A stretch of DNA of 64,000 nt from CAXXHQ01 sp963665265 (GCA_963665265.2 OY762224.2:1-64000); one strand, 5' to 3'; shown: positions 32,784 to 42,268, counted from the first letter of the stretch. A program made the numbers and translations. Notes: generated from the sequence alone by a model not told the origin.

Positions 32784-32823
32784 AACGCCTCGTTTTCGAC
32801 GAAAAACGAGGCGTTTTCGTTTT
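32784..32823 (+). terminator. Intrinsic terminator behind the att scar (host side)
   Basis: AACGCCTCGTTTT (32784-32796) and AAAACGAGGCGTT (32803-32815) form a 13-bp stem with a 6-nt loop, followed by TTCGTTTT. It was probably the terminator of the original tRNA gene and marks return to host DNA. Confidence 0.75.
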
Positions 32824-32995
32824 AGCTTCTCGCAACCCTGGCTGATTTGGCTCGACGGCCGAAAGCGACGCCTCGTCGCGGCATCGATACTTAGGTTGAT
32901 AAAGCTGAATCGCAAAAAAGATTATGGACGCCTTTTTAGGCCGAAATATTAAAATTTTTCTGCGCAGCGAATTGCCGTAAGTCACGAGGGCACTA

Positions 32996-33040
32996 AGTAG
33001 GACGTAGGGGACTGGGCATAGGGCGTTGGGGATAGGGGCG
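32996..33040. repeat. G-rich minisatellite-like repeat
   Basis: A run of degenerate units of the form TAGGGG/GGGCAT/AGGGCGT is present. The complement of the same style occurs at 49184-49220, and a shorter version lies around 63571-63595. All three are next to gene ends. From 32830 to 33190 I see no gene. Confidence 0.5.
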
Positions 33041-33192
33041 CGGCGCGAGCGGCGGCAAAGCCGGCCCGTCGGTGGCCGGTTGCCCAAGGAAAATTAAATT
33101 GTCAAAGAACGAAGGAAAGGTCGCCAGTCTTTCCAACGAGGATATCGTCGCGGAGAATTCTAGCGAACGTCTTGGCCCAATTTCAAGAAGGG

Positions 33193-33685
33193 ATTTTCAC
33201 GCGGAGAACGCGAAGAGCGCGGAGGAGAAGGAACGCTAATCGTCGCTGATTTTCACTAATGCGGAGCGGCGAGGAATTGGCCCAGCCCGGCTTGGCGCCA
33301 GGGAGCGTCGACCGCGATTTGAGCCGCGATCGGCATGGCCGCGCGGCTCGCCTCGCTTTGGCGAGAGATCGGCGAGGCGGAGCCTCGGTTCTAGCCGGTT
33401 TCCAGGCGGAGCCTGGAAACCAGGGGTTTTTATGGAGGCCGAAAGCATCTTCCCGTCACCAAAGTTCGTCGCGCGGCGTAATGGTAAAACGCTATCGATA
33501 AGGCGACTGCGCTCGCGGTCCGCGCTTGTCAAAACCGCAACCCAGCTTTCTTAACGCATTGCTCAAAAACAGCGATGGTTTTTAGCCGACTTCTGCGGCG
33601 AACGCACAATCTCACGACCTATTCGGGCGTTTTCTCGTAAAAACAGCCTGTCTTACGTTCACTGACGAGTCGATGAACTAGGACA
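33193..33685. repeat. Long repeat A, copy 1
   Basis: About 490 bases, with a near-identical copy at 35783-36262. Shared landmarks are GCGGAGAACGCG and AGGAACGCTAATCG at the left, GCTTGGCGCCAGGGAGCG, two nested inverted repeats (GAGGCGGAGCCTC; TTTCCAGGC/GCCTGGAAA), CAGCGATGGTTTTTAGCCG and TTACGTTCACTGAC at the right. No coding frame is convincing. It closes the WD40/Rhs cassette on the minus strand. Confidence 0.85.
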
Positions 33686-33710
33686 GCGGATGTGGATAAG
33701 ATGTTCGCAA

Positions 33711-34720
33711 TTATTTACTATCAGGAACCGCCCTAACTTTCCAGAGTTTTACTGTTTTGTCATCGCTGGCAGAGGCTACTGTTTGGCGTCAGGACTCCAC
33801 GCAACTGCATTAATGGAATCTGTATGAGCAATAATTTTTGAAAGACTTTTTCGATTGGCAATGTCCCACAGCACAAGCATCTTGTCTTGTCCGCCAGAAA
33901 CTAGCATATTACCCTTTGAATTGAAGGATATAGTAGTTATGGTCGGGATATATTGCCCGGCAAATTTCCCATGGCTGTAGGTGATCATTTCGCATGAGTG
34001 TCCGGAAAGTTCTGTGATATTTTTATAAGTGGTGGTATCCCAAAGTTGGATTGAACCTGATTCACTCGACGCTAAAATCTTTCCGTCAGGGCTAAAAGCC
34101 AAGGCGCATACGTTTCCGGAATGCGCTTCAAAAACGGAAGTAATTTGATGTGATTCCGTACTCCATATTCTGATAATTCCTGAGGCATATCCAGCAGCTA
34201 GAGTTTTACCGCTGGGATTCCAAGCCATGGAGTTTATCCATTCTTTTTCCGCTTTGAAATCGTGAATTCGTTTTTGTGTAACTGCATCCCAAAGCGCTAG
34301 GTAGCCGTCTTCGATTGACGCGAGCTTACCCCCGCTGGGACTCCATGCTACAAAAGCAACTTCGCTCGTATGCCCAACAAACGTTGACGCAGGTTTGAAA
34401 TTGACCGTGTCCCAGAGCCGAATAACGCCTCCGTACTCGCCTGACGCAATGGTTTTGCCGTCGGGGCACCATGATACGGACGTAATCCACCCACCATCCA
34501 CCGCTTCGAGGCTTGATGTTACTTTTCCCAGAGAAACGTCCCATAATTTTATTGTATTGTCGTAACTTCCGGATATAAGACATTTGCCTTTTGGACTCCA
34601 AGCTACAGATGAGACACGTTCGGTATGCCCCACGAGAATCTTATCTTGCCTGAGTCCCTCTGCGGTTAAAACGCTAGATGAGACAAAGAATGCGAAAACG
34701 ATGAGTATTGGCACTCGCAT
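33711..34720 (-). pseudogene. Exported WD40-repeat protein with a C-terminal frameshift
   Basis: A signal peptide (MRVPILIVFAFFVSSSVLTA) is followed by about seven WD repeats, with clear GH...WD units (LVGHTERVSSVAWSPKG, TIKLWDV, FVGHTSEVAFVAWSPSG and IIAHTDSINAVAWSPDA). The open frame stops at 33776 right after SPDAKQ. The -1 frame then supplies the missing last strand (TVASASDDKTVKLW) and ends at TAA 33711-33713. One A is missing in the AAAC near 33783. It could be a real mutation or a homopolymer sequencing error. The gene directly follows the Rhs tip and may be its partner or an unrelated passenger. Confidence 0.75.
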
Positions 34721-34770
34721 AAAAATCTCTGCTTTCTAACAATAGTCATTAAACACAACAACTATTATCT

Positions 34771-35620
34771 TTATTTCTCATATTCTTCGCAAAGTTTATT
34801 GCACCCGTCTGCTATTGTTGTTTCGTTAGTCTTTCCAGCGCTCTTTGACATTTCTCTCTGTGCGCATTCCTTGATTTTTGCTTGGACCGCTGCTCCAGGC
34901 ATTTTGCACTGCCAACATTCTTGCAACGCTTGAATTTCGCAGCTTTTTTTATAGCCTGCATACTCCCCACCCGCTGGATTGCGAATGTGTTCAAATTCAT
35001 GTTCTAAAGCTTGAATTGCATAGCATGTATTGTTGAATGTTGACGGATTTATACACACAACATCGGTGTTTTTTTCTATTGTTTTTCTTCTTACAAGAGC
35101 ACTTTAGGCTAAAACCAGTCCCGCCGCAATCTTCTCTGAAAACTACATCAACCTTAGTGTTGTGGATATTTTCCTTCAGTCGCTTCGCTCTCTCTTCGAG
35201 AATGCTCATATTCAAACCATCACCTAATTGATTTTTACATGTAAGAGGGCATTTCTTTGGATTCCAATCATTAAGGAAAACAACTAGCATGACGGATTTT
35301 CCCGAAGGGTCTGCATATACTAGCGGATCGTTTATGCAGTACCGGTACAGGTTTTCGTCGCCGGCTCGATAATCGAGCGGGTCGCGGCTACCGAACCTTC
35401 CAAGCGCCGGAATATAAATTCTCGCTCGATATTGGTACAAGCCGGATTCGGCGTCGTAGCGGCGGCCGGTGTACAGGAACGGGTTGCCGAAGTCGGTCTG
35501 CGTCGTCGAGGACAAGGTCTTCGCCGAACCGTTCGGGTTGTGGAACGTCATGCGGCCGTAGGGATCCTAACTGTATCGTTCGACTACGGCGGGGCCGAGG
35601 CGTCGGTCAGGGCGGTTTCA
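34771..35620 (-). pseudogene. Rhs-core end with putative metalloprotease tip, broken frames
   Basis: The Rhs hallmark is present: AVVERYS, DPYGRMTF, then GRRYDAESGLYQYRARIY, PALGRFGSRDPLDYRAGD and NLYRYCINDPLVYADPSG. A variable tip rich in cysteines follows. The frame is broken by TAG at 35567-35569 (Tyr to stop), by a shift near 35590 and by an A7 run (35069-35075). Removing one A lets the tip continue to 34771 with ALEHEFEHIRNP, an HExxH zinc-protease motif. Only the end of a former Rhs gene remains. Toxin activity is inferred from the motif and Rhs context. Confidence 0.75.
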
Positions 35621-35730
35621 TTATACTGGAATTCTGATGATAGAAACACCTCGTTTCGTTCGAGCCCGAGACGCTCGTCGTCGTGAGAGGCTCGTAAATG
35701 AAGTCGGCGGAAGCCAAGGCTGAAGGATGA
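35603..35730. repeat. Repeat B, copy 1
   Basis: About 128 bases, matching 36791-36918: CGGTTTCATTATACTG, CGAGCCCGAGACG, GTCGTCGTGAGAGGCT and AAATGAAGTCGGCGGAAG. On the minus strand it abuts the Rhs remnant (a YNETALTDAS peptide spans its end). With repeat A copy 2 it forms the joint between the two cassettes. Confidence 0.75.
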
Positions 35731-35782
35731 GCGAAAAAGGGAGAATAAGCCAAACGGAAACGCCGCAATTCGGCGTAAAGCA

Positions 35783-36262
35783 ATTCTCGCGCGGAGGATG
35801 AGGAACGCTAATCGGCGCTGATTTTCGCTAATGCGGCGAGGCGCGGAATTGGCCCAACCCGGCTTGGCGCCAGGGAGCGCCGACCGCGATTTGAGCCGCG
35901 ATCGGCATGGCCGCGCGGCTCGCCTCGAATTGGAGAGAGATCGGCGAGGCGGAGCCTCGGTTCTAGCCGGTTTCCAGGCGGAGCCTGGAAACCAGGGGTT
36001 TCTACGAAGGCCTAAAGCATCTTCACGGTCATCAAAGTCCGTCGCGCGGCGTAAGCTGTAAAAAGCTTCCCGATACGGCGACCGCGTTCGCGGTCCGCGC
36101 GAGTCAAAACCGCAACCCAGCTTTCTTAACGCATTGCTCAAAAACAGCGATGGTTTTTAGCCGACTTCTGCGGCGAACGCATAGCCTCGCGACATTTTCA
36201 AGCGTTTTCCCTCTAAACACGCCTGACCTTACGTTCACTGACAGGTCGATGGGCTAGGCCAC
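35783..36262. repeat. Long repeat A, copy 2
   Basis: About 480 bases, collinear and nearly identical with 33193-33685, with scattered substitutions and small indels. It lies between the membrane-protein cargo and repeat B copy 1. A third, partial start of the same repeat (GCGGAGAACGCGAAAGGCGC) lies at about 37080-37125. Confidence 0.85.
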
Positions 36263-36266
36263 GAGC

Positions 36267-36611
36267 TTACATTAGGTTTTCTGAATCCTTAATATCACTC
36301 CTAACGTTCTTTAAGGACGACTGAATGGCAGGACCCCCTTCATAGTATTTATCCCGAAAAAATAAAATTGCCTTAATTCCTACGATTAATAACATACAAG
36401 CAATAACGACAATAGCGCACCAACCATTGAAGACAATAGATGGTCCGAACTGCTTTGCAAAAGTGTCAGCATTCATTTTTATTAGATACTCAGTGTTGCC
36501 ACCGCCGAATGTGTTAATTATTTTGAATTGTAGTCCAGCAATATTACCAATAACTAAGTATCCAGACATTAACGCTGCAATCATTAAGCAATTTACTAAT
36601 CTATTAATCAT
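36267..36611 (-). CDS. Small membrane protein, cargo of the second cassette
   Basis: A 114-residue protein with two hydrophobic segments (LVNCLMIAALMSGYLVIGNIA is spread over residues 5-25; CAIVVIACMLLIVGIKAILF over about 65-84) and a charged C-terminal tail. It is AT-rich relative to the host genes around it. It occupies the position between repeats B and A that the Rhs tip and WD40 gene occupy in the neighbouring unit. An orphan immunity protein is a reasonable guess. The 180 bases upstream to repeat B hold only remnants in several frames. Confidence 0.5.
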   Translation of the reverse strand: MINRLVNCLMIAALMSGYLVIGNIAGLQFKIINTFGGGNTEYLIKMNADTFAKQFGPSIVFNGWCAIVVIACMLLIVGIKAILFFRDKYYEGGPAIQSSLKNVRSDIKDSENLM

Positions 36612-36790
36612 CGTATCACTTCATTCCGGATTAATGCACTTAATGGCGAAGAATAGGCAACAGACAGTTCACCTTGATCCGCAACCAGAAAATCGCGTAT
36701 GCAAGGGGCGTTTTTGCTCCGAGGGCAGGATGGCCTTTGTTGCTTGCGATCCACCGAAAAGTTCCACGTCATATTTACCGATTGACGAAG

Positions 36791-36918
36791 TCGATCAAGG
36801 CGGTTTCATTATACTGCGATTTTGAATGATGGAAATACCGCGTTTCGGTCGAGCCCGAGACGTTTGTCGTCGTGAGAGGCTTGTCAATGAAGTCGGCGGA
36901 AGCAAGGTTGAGGGATGA
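36791..36918. repeat. Repeat B, copy 2
   Basis: Matches 35603-35730 over its whole length with roughly 15-20 percent differences by eye. On the minus strand its end translates to YNETALID, the same junction peptide as at copy 1, followed by stops. It starts the second cassette. Confidence 0.75.
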
Positions 36919-36958
36919 ATCATCAAGGATGAAATCGCGGGGGAGGTTCACCGCCAAG

Positions 36959-37533
36959 GCGCAAAGAGGCCGTTAAGATCGTTCGGCGCCGCGACTCCGC
37001 GCGAAAATTCTTTTTGCGTTCCTTGCGTTCTTTCTCGGCCGTTTCTTTTCCGACGCACCGCAGCTTTAAATTTTTTTCTCGCGCGGAGAACGCGAAAGGC
37101 GCGGAGGAGAAGGAACGGTGATCGACGTCGCGAGTTCGTCGGGCGGGACCGCGGCCGCAAACAAAAACCCCGCTAGACGGTTTGCGTCTAGCGGGGGATT
37201 TTTCGGACGCGCGGCGGCGTTGAGTCGGGGCAGGAAAACCCAATGCCGCATCGTCCTTTAACCGCATTCTATCGAAGGACAATTCGCACCGTCAATCATT
37301 TTTTGGCGCCATCGGAAAACCACAGGTCCAATTTGACGGCAAATCCGCTCTCGACATAGGGCATTCACCCCAGCGACCGATTCGAGTCTGCACTGGCGGT
37401 CCGGCGTAATCCCAGTAGAATTACGGTATTCCCGTCTTGCGTAGCTCTTTGGCCGACCGCACGACGCTCGTCATTTGAATACGCACCTTGGACGCAAGCC
37501 TTCCGGCCAGCTCCCGAAACGATCCGCCTCAGC
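36959..37533. other. Gene-free stretch with a partial repeat A start
   Basis: No convincing gene. It contains the GCGGAGAACGCG-type start of repeat A (about 37080-37125), the terminator at 37168-37203, and about 330 bases leading to the regulator gene at 37534 in which I see no clear promoter. Confidence 0.5.
37168..37203. terminator. Strong bidirectional terminator
   Basis: CCCCGCTAGACG (37168-37179) and CGTCTAGCGGGG (37185-37196) form a 12-bp stem with a GTTTG loop, with AAAAA before and ATTTTT after. It insulates the Rhs region from the regulator/Phc-like block. Confidence 0.85.
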
Positions 37534-38187
37534 ATGCACGACCAACATCGATCGAAATTCGCTAGATTGCTAGGCATCGTCGAGCGACTTCAATCGGGGC
37601 CTCGATACAACGTTCGCGACTTGGCCGAGGAATTCAACGTGAATCGTCGCACCATATTCCGCGACATCGTATTTCTTCGCGAAGCCGGCTTTTACATAAC
37701 CGTCGACGAGCAGACGCAAAAATACCGGTGTTCGGGGGGGAAGAGCTCGATCACGATTCCCCGTTTCGATCTGGTTGAATTAGAAGCGTTGCTTCTCGCG
37801 GCGGAGACTTCGCCGATTCGGAAGATGGGTTCATTTTCGCGATCGTTGAACAACGCGACGAGTCGCTTGTTAAACAAGATTAGTTTTGCGCAGCGCGAGA
37901 CGCTCGGAAAATCGCTCGGCTGTTGCGAGTTTCGAATTCGCGACGACGACGGCGGGACGGCCGACGCATTTTTTCGGAAATTGCGCGATGCCGCGGTAAG
38001 TTGCCGGGCGATACGCGTTCAGCATAGGGAATGCGGTCAGCTCGTTTGGGAGGAAATAACTCCGCGGAAGTTAATCTTTGAAAACGAGTGGCGGGTCGAG
38101 GCCGTCGCGGCGCCTCCGCAAGGCGAGAAGCGAATTCGGCTTGCCGACATTTTCGCATGCGAGGAGCCCGCGCAAGAGAATAAATAA
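37534..38187 (+). CDS. DeoR/WYL-like transcriptional regulator
   Basis: A 217-residue protein. Residues about 8-60 are a winged helix-turn-helix (FARLLGIVERLQSGPRYN, then VRDLAEEFNVNRRTIFRDI with the recognition helix), followed by a wing. The middle (VELEALLLAAETSPIRKMG, NNATSRLLNKI) matches the linker of WYL-type regulators. The C-terminal WYL domain is short and degenerate (AIRVQHRECGQLVWEEITPRKLIF). Usual WYL proteins are about 320 residues, so this is a trimmed form. It lies about 110 bases upstream of the Phc-like operon, same strand, and may control it. Confidence 0.75.
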   Translation: MHDQHRSKFARLLGIVERLQSGPRYNVRDLAEEFNVNRRTIFRDIVFLREAGFYITVDEQTQKYRCSGGKSSITIPRFDLVELEALLLAAETSPIRKMGSFSRSLNNATSRLLNKISFAQRETLGKSLGCCEFRIRDDDGGTADAFFRKLRDAAVSCRAIRVQHRECGQLVWEEITPRKLIFENEWRVEAVAAPPQGEKRIRLADIFACEEPAQENK

Positions 38188-38295
38188 GGCGAGCGAACGC
38201 GAATGTTTGAAGCGAAGCCGGCGATGACGGAAGTCGCGGCGGGCGGTTAGCGCCCCTGAACGCTATTGCAATACTTTTCACTGACGGAGGATCCG

Positions 38296-39711
38296 ATGGC
38301 CGTAAAACGAGGAACGACCGACAGCGTGGTTGCGTTCCGCAATAGCCAAGGCGCCACGGCGCGCGGCACGCTGATTCACCTGAGCCGTCATATCGTCGTC
38401 TTTGAGGTTTACAATCCGTATTCGATCGTTCAGCTTAGCGAAGTCTTGAGCGGTCTGCAAATTCGCCGCGGCGAACGCGACATTTATACGGGCAGGGCCG
38501 TCGTGACGAATATCGTCAACACCGGATTGTTGCTTATCGTTTCGGCCTCGTTAGTCGATCCTTGGTCGGACTTGGCCAACTTGACGCCGGGCGACCAACT
38601 GCGACAGGAAGTAAACGCCTTCGTGGAAGATTGGCGGGAAAATCACGGCGCGTTGATTCCGCAATATAAGGAGGCGGTGAACGACATACGCAATTTCCTC
38701 ATCGAGTTGCGAAGCTGGCTGGAGCACGGCGAGCTAGCGTTGGGAATCGCCGAGGGGAGCGGTTCGTCGCAAAAAGATCTTGATTTCACGGAGGACGTCG
38801 ACTCGATCGTCACGCCTCGCCTTTTCGAGTTATACATGCGTTTTGAAGAGGCGTCGCGTCACGTTCCGAAAAAAATCGCCGGAACGCATAGCGGATACGT
38901 GCAGCGCGAACTGCATCCGCTCGTCATGTGCTCCCCTTTCGTGTATCGAAGCTTTACGAAGCCGCTGGGTTATGCGGGCGATTACGAAATGGTGAGCATG
39001 ATGTTGCGCGATCCTCGCGAAGGGGGCAACACCTACTCGAAAATCATCAACGCGAGCGTTTTACGTCACGACGCGCCTCGCGCGCATCGGAACCGGATCG
39101 CCATTTTGCAGCGCACGCTCGAGCAAGAAGCGGCGAAAGTCGCCGATCAAAGCCGCTCGTTCGACGTCTTGAACGTCGGCTGCGGGCCCGCCGAAGAAGT
39201 GAAAAACTTCATCGTCTCCTCTCCGCTCGCCAATCGCATGAACATCACGCTCATGGATTTCAATCAGGAAACGCTGAACTACGCGGAGACTCAACTCAAA
39301 AGGACTTGCCAATCGGCGCAGCGAAGCCTGACGACCGTTTTCGCCCATAAATCGATCAACGATTTGATTCGGGAAGCGACGCTTCAGGTCATACCGGAGA
39401 CGAACAAATACGATCTCGTGTATTGCGCCGGGTTGTTCGACTACCTTGGCGATCCGACTTGCGAATGCCTCGTCGAATTGTTTTACCACTGGGTTCGGCC
39501 CGGCGGACTCGTCGTGACGACGAACGTGACGCCGAACCATTCCTCGACCGGTTTCATGAAATACCTTCTTGAGTGGAGTCTTAAACTCCGGGATCAGCCG
39601 CACATGCTGAGTTTAGCGCCCGACAAAGGGCAAGCCGAAGCCTACTGCGACGAAACCGGCGTGAACGTGTTTTTGGCGGTTCGAAAGCCATTCCAAGAAA
39701 CGCACCCCTAG
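38296..39711 (+). CDS. PhcB-like SAM methyltransferase with N-terminal PilZ-like segment
   Basis: A 471-residue protein; ATG 38296 has GGAGG 5 nt upstream. Residues 1-100 resemble a PilZ barrel (GTLIHLSRHIVVFEVYNPYS, IYTGRAVVTNIVNTGLLLIV) without a full c-di-GMP motif. From about residue 200 it matches methyltransferases of the extracellular-factor (3-hydroxypalmitate methyl ester) family: VQRELHPLVMCSPFVYRSF, KPLGYAGDYEMVSMML and HRNRI. The SAM site follows (VLNVGCGPAEEVKNF, LMDFNQETLNYAE). It probably methylates a fatty acid to make a diffusible signal. The sensor kinase starts 10 nt downstream. Confidence 0.75.
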   Translation: MAVKRGTTDSVVAFRNSQGATARGTLIHLSRHIVVFEVYNPYSIVQLSEVLSGLQIRRGERDIYTGRAVVTNIVNTGLLLIVSASLVDPWSDLANLTPGDQLRQEVNAFVEDWRENHGALIPQYKEAVNDIRNFLIELRSWLEHGELALGIAEGSGSSQKDLDFTEDVDSIVTPRLFELYMRFEEASRHVPKKIAGTHSGYVQRELHPLVMCSPFVYRSFTKPLGYAGDYEMVSMMLRDPREGGNTYSKIINASVLRHDAPRAHRNRIAILQRTLEQEAAKVADQSRSFDVLNVGCGPAEEVKNFIVSSPLANRMNITLMDFNQETLNYAETQLKRTCQSAQRSLTTVFAHKSINDLIREATLQVIPETNKYDLVYCAGLFDYLGDPTCECLVELFYHWVRPGGLVVTTNVTPNHSSTGFMKYLLEWSLKLRDQPHMLSLAPDKGQAEAYCDETGVNVFLAVRKPFQETHP

Positions 39712-39721
39712 CGAGCGAACG

Positions 39722-42268
39722 ATGATGTCGGACGGCACGAGCGACGCGTTGCGATCCCACGCTTTTCGAGAAGAGGAACGTAAGTTACGCCTTCTTCTCA
39801 ATCGGGCGGGCTGCGCAATCGCCTTGCTGCTGATGCCCTTGGGAAGCGTCTTGGACTATTCGGCGTATCCCGATCTTTTTCGACAATTCGCTTTCGCGCG
39901 GACGGTTTGCGAGGTTCTGTTAGGCTGCGTCGGCGTCGGCTTGCTGCTTCCCCGCACGAAAAGTTTCGGGGCGTTTTGGGCGGCTTGCCTCGGAACGATT
40001 CCGACGCTGACGATGTGCTATATGATTTTTCGCGCCGACGGGGCGCATTCGAATTACTACGTCGGTTTGATCATCGCGCTCGTCGCCGTCTGCTTGTTAA
40101 TGTCGTCGACCGTCGAAGCGGTTCTCTTTTCGGCGTTCGTGATTTTCTCTTACTGCGCGGCCTGCGTTTTCAATCCGACCGACATCGCTTCGCCTCAAAC
40201 GCTGGGCATGAACGCGGTATATCTGTGCATGATCGGCGCCGTATGCTCGGTAGTTTGCGGATTAAGCGAGCATCGCCGAAAAGCGCAATTCGTCCTCTCG
40301 TACGTTCTCGATCAGAGAAACGCCGAGCTGGCCGAGTTGAATCGACGCAAGTCGCAATTTTTCGCGAACGTCAGCCACGAATTACGAACGCCGCTGACGT
40401 TGATTCTCGGTCCGACCGAAGGATTATTGCATCGCGTACCGCCGCTTCCCGACTCGGCGGGGAACGATCTTTTAACGATTCGTCGAAACGGTCTGCGTTT
40501 GCTTCGGCTTATCGACGATCTGCTCGATCTCATCCGCGTTGAAAACGCCGGGGTTCGGCTGGAACGCCGTCCTTTAAGTCTGCGCAAGCTTCTAAATTCC
40601 GTCGTCGATTCGATGCGTCCGCTCGCGCAACAGAAATCGATTCACCTTTCGCTTCTCATGGAATGCGACTCGCTCGTCGTCAGCGGCGACGAATCGCGGC
40701 TCGAACGGGCGTTTCTCAACTTGGCGCATAACGCGGTCAAGTACACGCCGAAAGACGGAAGCGTTCAGATTCAAGTCGCGAAGACCGATAACGCGGCCGT
40801 CGTCAAAGTGATCGATTCGGGGATCGGAATACCTCCGAAAGACATACCGCGAATTTTCGAACGGTACTATCAGGCGAACGACCCTCGGATTCGCGGCAGT
40901 CAAGGATTAGGAATCGGCCTGCATCTAACGCGCGAACTGATTTTGGCGCATGAAGGGGCGATAAACGTCGAGAACAACGTCGCCGTCGGCGCTACGTTCA
41001 CAGTCACGCTTCCGCTGGAGGGCGGACACCTCGCCGCGGAAGCGGGGACTTCGGTCGCCGAATCGCCGCGAGCGTCGGAGCCGACGGCGTCGGCGATTAC
41101 CGCATCGGACCGGCCGGGGTTCGCGAAAGTTCTCGTCGTGGACGACGAACCCGACATGCGCGAGTATTTGCATCGGATTCTTAAAGACAAATACGACGTT
41201 TACGCGGTCGCCGACGCCGAGAGCGGCCTCGAATCGGCGAAAATCCGCTCCTTCGACGCGGTGCTGATGGACCTCATGCTGCCGGGCATGGACGGCATCG
41301 AGGCGTGTCTTAAGTTCCGCGGCGAGACCTACGACGCCGATTTGAAAATTCTCATGCTCACGGCGAAGATCGACGAGGGAACGAAGATCGCGGCCCTTCG
41401 CAACGGGGCCGACGATTTTCTCACGAAACCCTTCAGCGAAATCGAGGCGTTAACCCGCGTCGAGAAATTGCTCGAGACGTCGGCCTTGCAAAAAAAGATG
41501 CGGCAAAGAAACCGCGAGCTCGAAGAGGCTCTCGCCAGGCTCAAAGCGGCCGAGACGCAGTTGGTTCAGAGCGAGAAAATGAATTCTCTCGGCACGTTGG
41601 CGGCGGGTCTGCTTCATGAAATCAATAATCCCCTGAACTATTCGCTGGTGGCTTTGAAATTAGTCTCTCGAAGCGCGGAGAACGCCGAGTTCGTGAAAGA
41701 GAACACCGAGTGCGCGCTCGAAGGGCTGCAACGCATTAACTCGATCATTTCGGACTTGCGCACTTTCGCTTATCCGGAAACGGCGAACTACTCGAAACCG
41801 TTCGACCTTGGCAAAGCCGTCGAATGCGCCTTGCGATTCACGGCTCACGAAGCGCAAGACGTCGCCGTCAGCCAGGACGTTTCGATATCTCGATTCGTCG
41901 TCGGCGCATTTACCCCCGTTACGCAAGTCCTCGTGAACTTGATCTGCAACGCGGTCGATTCCGTTCGGAAAATCGCGGATATTCGTCCTCCGACGATTCG
42001 GATCTCCGTTCGGGAAGAGGGGGCTTCCGCTATCGTTCAAATCCAAGACAATGGAATCGGAATTCCGAAAGATATTCAAGAGAAACTATTCGAGCCGTTT
42101 TTCACGACGAAAGACGACGGCCGGCACGTCGGATTGGGCCTTAGCATCTGCGTTACCGTGCTTCGCCAGCACGGCAGCCGCCTCGTCGTGGAGAGCGAGC
42201 CCGGCCTCGGAGCGACAATGACGTTTTCCTTACCCCTAGACAATCGCGAAGGATCGAACAATGGCTGA
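39722..42268 (+). CDS. Membrane hybrid kinase: kinase-receiver-kinase (PhcS-PhcR-like fusion)
   Basis: An 848-residue protein. About six membrane helices (residues 25-180) are followed by a first kinase: H-box FFANVSHELRTPLTLILG, N-box NLAHNAVKYTPKDG, DSGIGIPP and GLGIGLHL. A receiver follows (KVLVVDDEPDMREYL, LMDLMLPGMDG with the phospho-Asp, KPFSEIEAL). A coiled coil then leads to a second kinase with LLHEINNPLNYSLVALKLV, a His in the H-E-I-N-N-P box, and VLVNLICNAVDSV, NGIGIPKD and VGLGLSICV. In Ralstonia, PhcS (membrane kinase) and PhcR (receiver-kinase) are separate; here the two appear fused. It overlaps the next gene by 8 nt. Confidence 0.88.
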   Translation: MMSDGTSDALRSHAFREEERKLRLLLNRAGCAIALLLMPLGSVLDYSAYPDLFRQFAFARTVCEVLLGCVGVGLLLPRTKSFGAFWAACLGTIPTLTMCYMIFRADGAHSNYYVGLIIALVAVCLLMSSTVEAVLFSAFVIFSYCAACVFNPTDIASPQTLGMNAVYLCMIGAVCSVVCGLSEHRRKAQFVLSYVLDQRNAELAELNRRKSQFFANVSHELRTPLTLILGPTEGLLHRVPPLPDSAGNDLLTIRRNGLRLLRLIDDLLDLIRVENAGVRLERRPLSLRKLLNSVVDSMRPLAQQKSIHLSLLMECDSLVVSGDESRLERAFLNLAHNAVKYTPKDGSVQIQVAKTDNAAVVKVIDSGIGIPPKDIPRIFERYYQANDPRIRGSQGLGIGLHLTRELILAHEGAINVENNVAVGATFTVTLPLEGGHLAAEAGTSVAESPRASEPTASAITASDRPGFAKVLVVDDEPDMREYLHRILKDKYDVYAVADAESGLESAKIRSFDAVLMDLMLPGMDGIEACLKFRGETYDADLKILMLTAKIDEGTKIAALRNGADDFLTKPFSEIEALTRVEKLLETSALQKKMRQRNRELEEALARLKAAETQLVQSEKMNSLGTLAAGLLHEINNPLNYSLVALKLVSRSAENAEFVKENTECALEGLQRINSIISDLRTFAYPETANYSKPFDLGKAVECALRFTAHEAQDVAVSQDVSISRFVVGAFTPVTQVLVNLICNAVDSVRKIADIRPPTIRISVREEGASAIVQIQDNGIGIPKDIQEKLFEPFFTTKDDGRHVGLGLSICVTVLRQHGSRLVVESEPGLGATMTFSLPLDNREGSNNG

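Noticed and set aside
32721..32915. A minus-strand frame ending in GPAGFEPATKGL
   Set aside because: This peptide is the well-known false translation of the antisense of a tRNA 3' half; the DNA is the att scar, not a gene.
32996..33190. A CRISPR-like array or phage-resistance locus near the att site
   Set aside because: The G-rich units are irregular in length and have no spacers; no array or cas gene is present anywhere in the window.
33259..33501. Short open frames inside repeat A
   Set aside because: The same frames differ in length between the two copies and carry no protein signature; they follow the inverted repeats of the DNA.
35069..35075. Programmed frameshift in the Rhs tip
   Set aside because: The needed shift is +1 (or loss of one base), whereas an A7 run favours -1, which here leads to a quick stop. 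The locus has other breaks, so decay or sequencing error is simpler.
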